The translations under genes were made by a program, and so were the position numbers. This document shows, piece after piece, positions 11,088 through 21,504 of a stretch of DNA of 64,000 nucleotides. Origin of the DNA: Microvelia longipes (Eukaryota > Arthropoda > Insecta > Hemiptera > Veliidae); NCBI GenBank assembly GCA_018340805.1, contig JACMZG010001908.1:42900634-42964633 (forward strand), given 5' to 3'. Below the pieces are notes generated by a model. That model saw only the letters and a list, made by a program, of their open reading frames with translations, was not told where the DNA came from and searched no databases. The stretch's first letter is position 1. Each line of letters opens with the position of its first letter.

Positions 11088-11560
11088 CAAACTTAGTACA
11101 AAATCAACCTTCGCGAAAGGACACGAACCCTATTGAAAACCAGGTTTTGGTGACGTCATTAACCCGGTTTGCTGAGTCAGCGAAATTTTCAAAAAATCGG
11201 AAAAATTCAGGGTTAATACATTTTGCCGCGAAAAAGGTCAATATTTATGGTTTTTGAGACGCTGAATGACACCGGTTCGAAGTCGATACGACCACTCTAA
11301 GTGACATAAAAATGGAAAAAACCATTGTAAATTACCGGAAACCAAAATTTAGGTCGATAAAAAATAAATTTCGAGTAGGGTGTCGTTTTCTATGTAATTT
11401 TGGGCGCTGAATCGAATGAAACCGGTCCGAAGTCGATACGACCACATTAAGTTACCAAAAAGTCGAAAAAACCACAAAAATTATAGAAAACCAAATTTAC
11501 GGTCATTGAAAAATAAATTTCGAGTAGGGTGTCGTTTTCAATGTTTTTTGGGCTTCTGAG
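11088..11560 (+). repeat. Family 8 repeat with a 145-bp tandem unit
   Basis: The block attgaaaaccaggttttgg, tgacgtcattaacccg and gtttgctgagtcagcg recurs in diverged form at 40645-40760, 62860-62950 and 63790-63870. It is followed by tandem units about 145 bp long, starting at 11260, 11405 and (partial) about 11553. Each contains ccggttcgaagtcgatacga or a close variant, then cgaccac and, about 110 bp later, gagtagggtgtcgtttt. Confidence 0.75.
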
Positions 11561-11960
11561 ATGAATGCCAGTGGTCCGGAGTAAACACGACCACTCAAAC
11601 GCTGGGTACCTGGGTTCACATCCTGGAAGGGACGATAATTTTTTATCTTTTTTTTTACTTAATATAAGTTTACAACTAGAAAATAATTCTGGCGCGGTGG
11701 TCGCGCATGTCGGGCGAATTTTCCTTTGGATGCGAAAACTCAAACCCAGAGTACCTGGGTTCAAATCCTAGTAGGGACAATAATTTTTTATCGTTTTTTT
11801 TTACCTAATATAAGTTTTCACTAGAAAATAATTCTGGCGTGGTGGTCCGCATGTCGGGCGAATTTCCTTTGGATGCGTTTTCCGTGCTTTTTACATTATA
11901 TAAGTTTACAACAACTAAAATAAATAATTCCGGCGCGGTGGTCCGCTGTCGGGCGAATTT
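11560..11960 (+). repeat. tRNA-like repeat heads in tandem (family 7)
   Basis: Several head units occur in a row. A tRNA B-box-like motif with flank (ctgggttcaaatcctag at about 11756, ctgggttcacatcctgg near 11611) is paired with an upstream tctggcgcggtggtc block that can serve as an A-box-like region. Further heads begin near 11832 and 11927. Each full unit ends gggacaataattttttat. This looks like a tRNA-derived SINE or a repeat that captured a tRNA, not a functional tRNA gene. Confidence 0.6.
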
Positions 11961-12540
11961 AATTTAGAATTCGTGTTTCCGTGCTAAACAACCTATTTCT
12001 TGCTTATGCAAGAACCATGCCCATTGCGTGGTTCCGGTTCATGCTTTAGAACCCAAGCAGTTACTCAATTGTCAAGCACTGCTCGTAACTCACTTTGTCT
12101 GTATTTTCCAAAGGAAATGCGCTAAAACCTTTAAAGATACTGACTAAGCCTTAAAGATAAGTAACTAAGCTTAAACTAGTGCAAATAATAGTGCGTACTT
12201 CTAATTTTAGAGGCATAGTTTTGTACAACCAACTGGATAATTATGCGCATTTCCTTTGGAAAATACAGACAAAGTGAGTTACGAGCAGTGCTTGACAATT
12301 GAGTAACTGCTTGGGTTCTAAAGCATGAACCGGAACCACGCAATGGGCATGGTTCTTGCATAAGCAAGAAATAGGTTGTTTAGAACGGAAACACGAATTC
12401 TAAATTAAATTCGCCCGACAGCGGACCACCGCGCCGGAATTATTTATTTAGTTGTTGTAAACTTATATATAATGTAAAAAGCACGGAAATACGCATCCAA
12501 AGAATTCGCCCGACATGCGGACCACCGCGCCAGAATTTTT
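11870..12540. mobile_element. Large inverted repeat (family 7 fold-back)
   Basis: Arms 11870-12125 and 12240-12540 are inverted copies of each other. Blocks such as cttgcttatgcaagaaccat, gcaagaaccatgcccattgc and gaacccaagcagttactcaa reappear as reverse complements near 12300-12370. The outer ends carry the family 7 head in opposite orientations (tctggcgcggtggtccgc and gcggaccaccgcgccaga). The loop is about 115 bp. The minus-strand frame at 12176-12367 is a by-product. Confidence 0.82.
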
Positions 12541-12659
12541 AAATATTTTTTCGAAAATAATTGAAACATAGAACAAACCTCTACTTTGATTAACGAGATT
12601 ATTCTGATTGTTCAGAATAAGATTGATCTTTCCCAATACTCTACTCATTTCTACTTTCT

Positions 12660-15215
12660 TGTAAAATTTATTTTCTAATTGTTGTGCCTTTTCTATTTGA
12701 ACTGAAACAGAGAAAATATTTTTAGTATTTTATGATACAAAGACATCTTAGATATTTCTCGAGACTTAAATCAGAAGAATAATGGAATGAAATTGACTTG
12801 GTTCAGCATGTTCCACCTTAATCAGAAGTCATATGTATAACTTTTTGATTTTTAAATTAGAGCCACAAGATGATAAGAAGCGAGACAGACCACTTCCTCT
12901 AAGTACAGAGTTTATTGCTTTTATTGTTTATTAAATAAAAGTAAAATAAGTTCATAGTTTTTTTTATAACATATACAAAATAATATTTTATATTTTGTTA
13001 AATGTATTTGCATTATATTTAAAATAATTAAGTATAAGTTAATTATTAGTTAGGAAATTTTACCTTTAGCCAGAAAAGTTCCGAGAATAAAGCTGTCTTC
13101 AGAACTATTAGATATCAATGCATAATCAAGTAAATTATTAATAGACGTTAATACATGGAACTGGAGGCAGCTGATGCAAATCATACTTAGCATTATGCTT
13201 GTCTGAAGCATAATGAATGTTTCCTGTAAACAACTGTATTCTCATTAAGACTCTCGATAATTCTTTATCTTTATTTATGCAGTGTATTTTATTTATTTCT
13301 GTCTATAATCTCATGGTGATCAAAATAATCAGTGTCTTGATGTGCGTTATTTTAAAGGTGTATATCTTAGTTTTAAACAAGTTTGTTGCTATTATAATTT
13401 TTTATATCAAATAAAGGAAATATTGTTTAAAAAAAATTATATAAGGTTAAGTCTGGGTATAATTGTTAAGAAAAAGATTAGTTCCCAAAGGCATTTTTAT
13501 TCGTTATACGTAAAAAATTAAAATATGCAATTTCACAACAATTTTATCTGAAAAAGTCGCTATGTATTATTTATACTTAGGGCCTTGGATTTTATTTAAG
13601 AGGGAACTACAAAATCATTTTGCTTCTAAAATTAAAATATTGATTCCGGGTTTCTATTTTTTATAATTAAAATATTTCTTATTTTACATAGAATAAAAAA
13701 TATTTGAAATTAGGATTTGAAAAAGCTCTTACAAGTGTTCAATCTCATAGCAAGAGATAGTATATTTAATATCCAATTATCTATTTCTTTTAAAAAAATA
13801 AGAACTGTAGAATTTAAACCTAAAATAGCTTTCAAAAAAATTTGTTTCAACAAATGTCACAGGTTTATCGCACTGTTTTTCGTAATGGGAGTTAAGAGAG
13901 ACGTTACTTTCACTTTATAGTTACTCTAGCTGGAAGACTGTAGAATAACAATAGATTAGCGACTGAAGTACCCCTAATGGGTGCACCATTAATCACAAGA
14001 CAAGTCACTATTGAACCTTGCAATTGTAATTTATGGTTCATCAATTCCTTCTTATCGCTAACATCGGATATGCATGGACGACCAATCAAGGTGAAATTTA
14101 CTTAAATGAGTTATCAGGAGTCTGCCTCTTAACTTTAATGATATAATAATAAAAACACCTATACTTTTAACCTATATTTTTACTCTGAGGGGTACGCAAA
14201 CACCTATTCATGACTTCCATGCCGAGCCCTGACGAACCCCTTGGTACACGAGTATGTAGCCTTTTGATGCTTTATTTTAAGAATAAAAAATCACGAAAAA
14301 TTATAAAAATAAAATTAACCATTTTTTAGGTTTAGTCTTAATTTAGTTCTGTTTTGATAATAATTCATTTAAATTTGTACTGTTAATTAATTTGTGATAA
14401 CATGAGCAATATAAACCACAGTCGGACCTTTACGTAATATGCTTCGAACTTCGCGTATATAATTACCTCTATAATTTTTTTTGTAAATTTAAATATTTTT
14501 TTATATAAATGTATATTTTCCTGTTTCCTACACTTGTTTAGACTCGGCGACGATATCAAAGACGACTGAATAATAAAAGGTTAAAGCAATGGTGGAGGGA
14601 TAATAAAGAAAGATAGCCTGGAAATAATCCTTCGACGTCAGGATATCTGCAGGACACGTCTCTCACAGCATAGCCTCAGGACACTTGAAAGTAAATCCCA
14701 TTTTTTATCATTTTTTACAATTTCATTTTCATTACATCGGCTTTTTGTCGTATACAGCTTGGATTATATTTAGAAAAGCTTATTCAATAAGATACTATTT
14801 TATTTAGACACCCCGTGTATAAGAAGGAGATTAAGAAGGGTTTACATTTAATTGGAAGACTAAAGAAGGTAATGAATGAGTTCGTCAGTTTTTAATCATC
14901 ATTTATTTTCCTGCTCAAAATATAATTTCTAGAAGTTGTCCTCGAAGGCGAAATAACTTATCATTTACATTTTATTACAGTTAAAAATAATAGAGGCTTA
15001 AGGTTTTTTTTACTTTTCCTCATTTATACCATAGATAGATTGGAAAAGTATTGAATTTCCACTAAAAGTTCGAAACTGTGATTTCATCTGAATCGTCCTT
15101 TTAGGTGTTTTAAGACCTCCTCAGTGGTTTTAACGACGTAAATTAATTTTGCAAGGGTGTATTCATTTATACAATACACAAGTATAACAAGTATCATTCC
15201 AATATACGTATACGG
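12660..15215. other. Non-coding AT-rich spacer
   Basis: No splice-flanked coding frame or RNA gene could be recognised. Short open frames at 13217-13414 and 13717-13920 are T- or A-rich, lack family motifs and are treated as chance. N-terminal exons of the C16orf89-like gene would be expected on this side but I could not find them. Confidence 0.45.
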
Positions 15216-15219
15216 CTCG

Positions 15220-15445
15220 TATATAAAATGTTTTGTTCGAATCACATTGGTTAAGGAGGGTCGAGCGTGTTCAGAAGGCGGATGGGTGACCGAAACCTAG
15301 GCTTAAAAGTGATCCTTCTTGTCTGAGGATGAGCAAAGCGAGACCGAAGTATACTATTAGGGCGGTTTTAATATTCTGAGGTCGAGCGAGCGAGTCCTTA
15401 GTAGTGAGGATGAGCCTATAGCGAATCTGAAAATATGTGGAAAAG
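15220..15445 (+). mobile_element. 5S-rRNA-like repeat, copy b (diverged)
   Basis: Positions 15238-15295 keep the 5S outline (ggttaagga, gtcgagcgtg, then cggatgggtgacc) with many changes. The body follows with ggatgagcaaagcgaga, ggtcgagcgagcgagtcc and ggatgagcctatagcg. It sits immediately 5' of a longer copy of the same family, in the same orientation. Confidence 0.6.
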
Positions 15446-15514
15446 TATGATGTATATCTTACATGATTTTTGTAATTTTTGTAAAAATATGTTTATTTAC
15501 TTATTATTACGTCC

Positions 15515-16335
15515 TTATTTTTACTTTTCCTTATTTATACCCTAGGTATATAAGAAAAGTATTGTGTTTGAAAAAAATCGAAAACTGGGATGTCACTGGA
15601 ATTACCCTTTTCAGGCGTTTTTAAGGCCTCCTGAGTCGTTTTTACAAAGTTGTCTGTGTGTGTGTGTGTGTTATCATCGTAGCTCCCAGTGTATTTATGC
15701 TAGAGAATTGAAACTTTGTGCAAAAATCAGTCTACCGCTGTAGTTGTGCTAAAAAAATATATTTTTTATGACGTCATTAACCTGCAATAATGACTCAGCC
15801 AACATTTCGAAAACATTCATAAAACGCGAAACAATGATGCAATCAGATTGAGATTTGGCATACATGTAGGTGTGTATATGACTAACATATGTGTTAATTA
15901 TCATCTTATTATGAGCATTAGTTCAATTTTTATCAAATGACTGGTGTTTGCTTTTTAAAAAAATATAAAAAAACGGAAAATAATCTCATTGAATTGAAAT
16001 TTAGTACAAGTGTATAACTTTACGCAATAAGTAAGTACACTAAGTTTCGTTTTAATACCACTAGTATATCTATGATTTTGTTGGATCATATAACTTAAGT
16101 AGCTTTGAGCGTGGTCAGTGCTGTATGGATACGAATTTATAAAAATAAAATGAAACGAATTTATTTACTATCTGAGGACGAGCGAAGAGAGTTCGAAGAC
16201 GTGTTGCAGTATAAATTTGGCGCATTGTATATTCTGAGGACGAGCAAAGCGAGTCCGAAGTAGGGAGGATGAGCGTAGCGAATCCGATAAAATGAGGAAA
16301 AGTTTCGAGGAACCCCGTACCCGATTTTTATAAAA
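15515..16335 (+). mobile_element. 5S-rRNA-like repeat, copy c (longest copy)
   Basis: This copy shows the family's fullest layout. The upstream module has ttttacttttcctcattta, gatgtcactgg, taaggcctcctgagt and atcatcgtagctccc. Then come a dgTGACGTCATTAAC-like block near 15765 and ataatgactcagcc. The 5S-like segment (16082-16130, gagcgtggtcagtg) follows. The 3' body has gaggacgagcaaagcgag, ggaggatgagcgtagcga and aaccccgtacccgattt. Because the 5S-like part is internal, the unit is not a simple SINE with a 5' Pol III head. Confidence 0.62.
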
Positions 16336-16457
16336 TGAGTCATTTAAGTGAATATTAATGATAAAGCATAACTCATTTACATGTGAAGTTTCTTGATCTT
16401 ATTGTGACTAGTGTATAGCTATTAGTAAACTAAAAAAGTCTTTTTAGTTAACTTTAG

Positions 16458-16721
16458 CTAGGGGTCACAAATTGATTCTGCTATAGAAATATTACTTTTA
16501 TCATGAGTCGGGTCAGCTTTGAGCTCTCCTTCGAACAAATCCATTACAAGGGATCCCTGGTCTATCTTAGGAACTTTGATATCCGCTTCTGTCATCTCAA
16601 TAATCTGATCTTTGACTTCATCAGAATGATTGCAAGATAGCCAAAGTTTAAAGCTTAACAAGCGTTCTATGTAGTCCCTGTACAGTTCTTGTAGGAGTCG
16701 TAAACGATATGGTATAATACA
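16458..16721 (-). CDS. Putative terminal exon, unidentified protein
   Basis: On the minus strand an acceptor (tcaaaattag) is followed by 87 sense codons and a TAG. The peptide is balanced and charged rather than AT-driven: YRLRLLQELYRDYIERLL, then FKLWLSCNHSDEVKDQII, then VPKIDQGSLVMDLF, ending in AESICDP. It begins with an amphipathic helix and ends in an acidic, probably disordered tail. I do not recognise the family. It may be the last exon of a minus-strand gene whose other exons lie at higher coordinates, or a fragment of an old mobile-element protein. I found no confident partner exon in 16.7-21.2 kb. Confidence 0.42.
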   Translation of the reverse strand, partial: CIIPYRLRLLQELYRDYIERLLSFKLWLSCNHSDEVKDQIIEMTEADIKVPKIDQGSLVMDLFEGELKADPTHDKSNISIAESICDP

Positions 16722-16739
16722 CTAATTTTGATACGCATT

Positions 16740-19700
16740 TAGTATACTAATATACTAATCTAAATATATCTTTCTAGTAAATATCGAGCAAGTAACCATA
16801 TCAGAGTTAGGGTTATAATATTTGAACTGGTAGTATACGCGGTTTACATTGATCCCGAAACAGCTGAGTTTTTACTCTATATAGTTGTAAAGTATTTAGC
16901 CATATTTCGATATCGTATAATTTAATAATTGCAAAATAATATGCGGTGTCTTCCTGTACTTATTATTTTTTAAATAATAATAATAATAGTCGTGCGGTTT
17001 GCATGGATATTATTAACTCAACGACCAAGGGGGCGTTCTTGAAATATTGAGTATATTTTTTTTAGCGGCAGTGTAGTGGGTACTTTAGTGACTCAAAATC
17101 AATAAATTCGATTTTATTGCCAATGCCTTAGAAGTACTAATTTTACTACCTTAACAGTATAAGTAGTTATCGGACAGTGATTATTGTTGAACATATTAAG
17201 TTTAACCCAAAAGCTAAGGAGATAAAGAATCGTCATATGCTTGTTTAATTATAAATATTTAAACACCGTTTTATTATTGTAATAATTTTTAATTATTTTT
17301 CTTGTAGCGAATTGTTTTTATTTAATTTTTTAATTAAAAATCAGTAGTGAGGTTTAATGCGCTTTTAAAAGATTGTATATTTTACATGGCGGTAAAGCGA
17401 TTTTATTGCTTTGGAAATAATTTGTTTTCGCGCTGTCGGTCGTCACTGTTCAAATATCAGATCCATTAAAATGCCACTTCATCATCTAGTAAAATAATCT
17501 ACTATTATTTTTAATATTTATACTTGTTTTTTAAGTCTCTTTCTTGGTGAAGTACTTAAATTGTTATTTGAAACAAGATTGAGTAACAAACTCAGTTATT
17601 AAACAAACTCTTCCTTAGCCACCTAATTACATACCAGTATACTCAACCCGCAACGCGCTATTTGATTGTTGGTTAGCATATTTTATTAAAAATAAAAATT
17701 TGGCCGGTCTTATCCAATACCCAATTTTAAATGCTTCAAAAACCATGTAGATATTTGGTAAATGTTTTTTAATATCTCTGCAAAGCTACATTTTTAAAAG
17801 ATTTGCTGAGAGGTTTCTTGTATTTATTTAAATTTGACCTAGTCCATGATTTTTTTTGTCTCTAAGACATAATAGAAATAAATGTTATCGCTTTTAAAGA
17901 AGCATGAGGTGAAATTATTTAATTATGCGTGCATCTTTATCCCTGTATACATGGGGAGCCCATAATAATTAGACGATGGAGGAATGACAGAGCCATGACC
18001 ATGCTAAAGGCATGGCAAAGTAATTTGATAACTTTTTTTAGAATTAGTGATGGACAATTGAAGAGATTGACATTTCTTACTAGGACTTTTTAAGAAATTA
18101 ATTAAACGTATGATTCAAAATGTTACTTAAAGTGAAATTATTTTAAGTAATTCCGCTAAGTACTAAAATAAGTGTAGTCCAGTAAAATAAGTAGTAAAAT
18201 AACTGTCGGAAAATAATCCGCCATCTTCAGTTATTAATAATATAAATTATTTACTAATAAAATCAGCTGTTTAATGTTTTGATCTTGGAAATTGAGCTCG
18301 CAACCGACTTGACCCCCATGTTGTTTTTGTGCTAAAACAGGTAAATTAATCTTTGATTTAATCATTTATTTTAATAGTTTATTCTTTAATCTTCAAAATA
18401 TTACACATTGTATTTACTTCATTTATATTTATTATGTTTATTTCATTTTTTGTGTTGATAAAATTGATTTGTTTACACTTGACTTCGATTACATGTCTGT
18501 TCATTTTGTGATTTTTCTACAATATAATTTCAACTTAATTGTGGTTTACATTTGTTAAATTTTGTTTTATAATTTAGAACAACATCCCTTATAATTAATT
18601 ATTTATCTTGTTAACATTTATATCGATTTTATATCGTTGATATAAATTCCTGAATGATCTTGGCGGGAATTGAACTTTGTGATTTATGAACCCGTTAGTT
18701 TTGATCACCTCTGGACATTCCAGGTCAAATCGTTTTTATTTTTAGATTTTTATTTAAATCTTATAATTTAAAGTGGAATATGCTAAAGATCACTCCTGTA
18801 CACTTTAAAAGATGCATATATTATGTTAGTCAGATCAATAACATTTTTTAACTTTTGGATTCTTGTATAACTAATTTTTTATAACAATTATGTGATACTA
18901 TATTTGCCAAAATTGGACCAATCTTTATTTTATTGCACCTTTGGCAAGATCTTTAACTTTGGATAAAAGATCTTGATAATTTTGGTCTGATAAAATTTTC
19001 TGTATATAGTCAAATAGAATTCACAAATTACTACTCTCATGTATTTCCGGCTTTCAATATGATTGGAAAAGTTAGACTTGATAGAAACATCTCTTTATCT
19101 TTATCTTTACTTGTAGCGACTGTTGTAATCATAAAGGAGGTTATGTCTAATGTCATGTTGCCTATCATTGATCAAGGTTATAATTTGCGACAGAAATTTG
19201 TACAAAACAATAACAAAAACATATTTTTTTAATTTTTTGGGCGCAAATAAAACAACAAGGAGGCTTTGTTTTCAAAATATTATGACATTTGATAATCTTC
19301 TGTCAGGTTACAGACATAGATAAACAATATTAACATAGATGGCTCACTCAAAGATTTTTTTTTAAAAATAGTTGATGGGATGCAGGAGGCTCAAGTAGTG
19401 CAGTCTAGTGGTGACAGCGTGAATCTGTCAGATATTTTTATTTCTGGCAATTTTATTTATTTATTTTTATTCAACCAAACAACGAGCTGTTGAGGGTAAT
19501 CAAGTCTTTCCATCCGCTTTTCAGCGCAAGAATGATGAGGAATCGATGGATGAGTGATCCCAAGAAAGCTCTATAAGCATTTCGTATAAATTGGTAAAAA
19601 GTGAAAAAAATTAATTTCTCACTCTTACTTCACCAATTCTGTCGTCCTCCCTTGGATTTGAACCTCTAATGTCAGAGTTTCAATTTTTGTTTGTTTCCTT

Positions 19701-20154
19701 TACTTATCTGTTCGCGCCAACCCGAGATGTTATATTCAGATAGCAAATTTAAATGTTTAAAGTCTAAAACACTAAAAATGAATTATTGTTATTTTTTTAA
19801 GAAAACGATGGTGCTGCTTCGCGTGATGAGGCCCCCAAGTTTTGAAAAACAAAAATACATCGCGAATAGTATACATCATACCATAGATCTTTGTTTACTT
19901 TTATTTTATTTTACTAAACGATTGGCAACTGTTTGTATTTAAAAAATACTACAGCACAATCTAGTAGAGAATAGAGCAAATATATTTTTACTACTAGCGC
20001 TCTTCAAGACTCTAGTGATGAGGCCCCCAACTTAAATCATAAACACAAGCTTGTCAATTGAGTGTTCCTACTACACTCGGGAGTGAACCATCTATGTTAA
20101 TATTGTTTATCTATGGTTACAGAGTTGCTGCCTTTGTTTAAATATTGAGAAAAT
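16740..20154. other. Intergenic/5' flank of the VCPIP1-like gene
   Basis: No coding exon is convincing here. The stretch around 17400-17460 is locally less AT-rich (cgcgctgtcggtcgtcactg), and 18300-18342 ends in aaaacag followed by gtaaat, which could be a 5'UTR exon with its donor. Either could be the start of the VCPIP1-like transcript, but the sequence does not decide it. The region 19620-19690 contains a weak tRNA B-box-like motif on the minus strand (gaggttcaaatcc). Confidence 0.35.
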
Positions 20155-20312
20155 TATAGTATACCACACAGTTAAACTTAATTTACTTTTTGGGAAAATA
20201 GTGTTAAGGAACCAATGAGGTTGGTCTGATATGAAATTGGACTAATCTCATTGGCTCCCTGGCTTTATTTTCCCCACGCTGTCAACTGATTTTACCTGTT
20301 TTTTACTATAGA
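20155..20312. mobile_element. MITE family 1, copy 2
   Basis: Left end tatagtataccacacag, internal ggaaccaatgaggttggtct and its inverted partner ggactaatctcattggctcc, and right end ccacgctgtcaactgatttt then actatag. Non-autonomous, no open frame. Confidence 0.75.
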
Positions 20313-21309
20313 TTCTTCTTTAAAAATCAATTTCTGGTAACTACCACTAGTATTTTAGGGGAGTTAGTTTACTTGTTATTCTCTTCTACTATAGTTCTGT
20401 ATCTGTTTATGCTACAAATGGAAATATATGTCTCAATTTTTGTAGGGAAATTTTAACATTATGCTACATTAGGATCTTTGTCGAGAGCCATTTCTATACT
20501 GTGTGTTTATTTATGGTCAAATTATATAATCCCTTATTCCTTCTCCATTTCACTGTTATGTATACATACTGTTGATCTTCTTTTGATCTACAGCGAAAGA
20601 TCTAGGGTAATATTATTTTGTTATCAGAAAATATTTTACTTTTTCCTATGTGGAAGTTTGGTTTTTTATGTTCTTCTTTGTTTAGTATTTTAATATTTGT
20701 GTTATTTACTACTTATTCACATGGTATTCAATCTTAGGTTGAAACCTTAATACCGAAAATTAATCTGTGTCCACAAGGATCTTACTCCTGATATTTGGGG
20801 TTGAGCTCGGAATCGAATCCCTCATGCAGATGTTGTAATGAAGTAATTATCTCTCAGATTATTCGGTTACTGTCTGTTAACCAACTTATAGTACTGTTAC
20901 TGTCTGTTAAGGATTGACTTGTATTTTGAGCACTCAAACAGGGATTGGATACAGTAAGCAAATGAATGTATTAATTAACGAGTGCACAAGCATTGTGTTT
21001 AGTCAATTTCAAAAAGTATGTAATCAATGTTGGTGTATTAACAAATTGCAGTGCTATATTTTTTTTTTAACTTGTCAAGATGTATACATCCATTGGCAAG
21101 CTTTATAAACTGTTTAATATGATACCAGTACCGACTGTTATGAAATCTATTTTTTAATCCTTATCTCTGTTTGTTCTAATCTATCTATTCCAATCTATCT
21201 ATTTAACTTTTTCTACCTTTATTCTCATAGTTTATTGAAACTGCATATTAACACTATCTATTTACATTTTAGTTATTAAAATTATTTTCAGATCTATGCA
21301 TTAGCAAGA

Positions 21310-21504
21310 ATGTGGCGAGGGCTATGTAGAGATGAATGCTGTAGGGCTCCTCTCCTTTACAGAGATTATCAAGAAACAGTTCTATGCTACGCTTGTGGAC
21401 AAGAGCAGCTTACCAATCAACTTATCTATACTATACCTTATGTTGAGTCTAAATATTCCTTTGTTCCTAAACAATTTGACTTACCACCTAGGTCACCTGA
21501 ATTA
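21310..21504 (+). CDS. VCPIP1: VCPIP1-like exon 1 (aa 1-65)
   Basis: The acceptor at 21290-21291 (attattttcag) shows the real first exon is upstream and non-coding or nearly so. The ATG at 21310 is chosen because it is the first in the exon and leads straight into a Cys-x4-Cys ... CYACG zinc-finger-like block equivalent to the human N terminus. The frame is open back to the acceptor, so a few extra residues upstream cannot be excluded. Donor GTAAGT at 21505, phase 0. Confidence 0.85.

Noticed and set aside
18285..18335. Minus-strand ATG with good context encoding MGVKSVASSISKIK
   Set aside because: No donor follows and the frame stops within a few codons.
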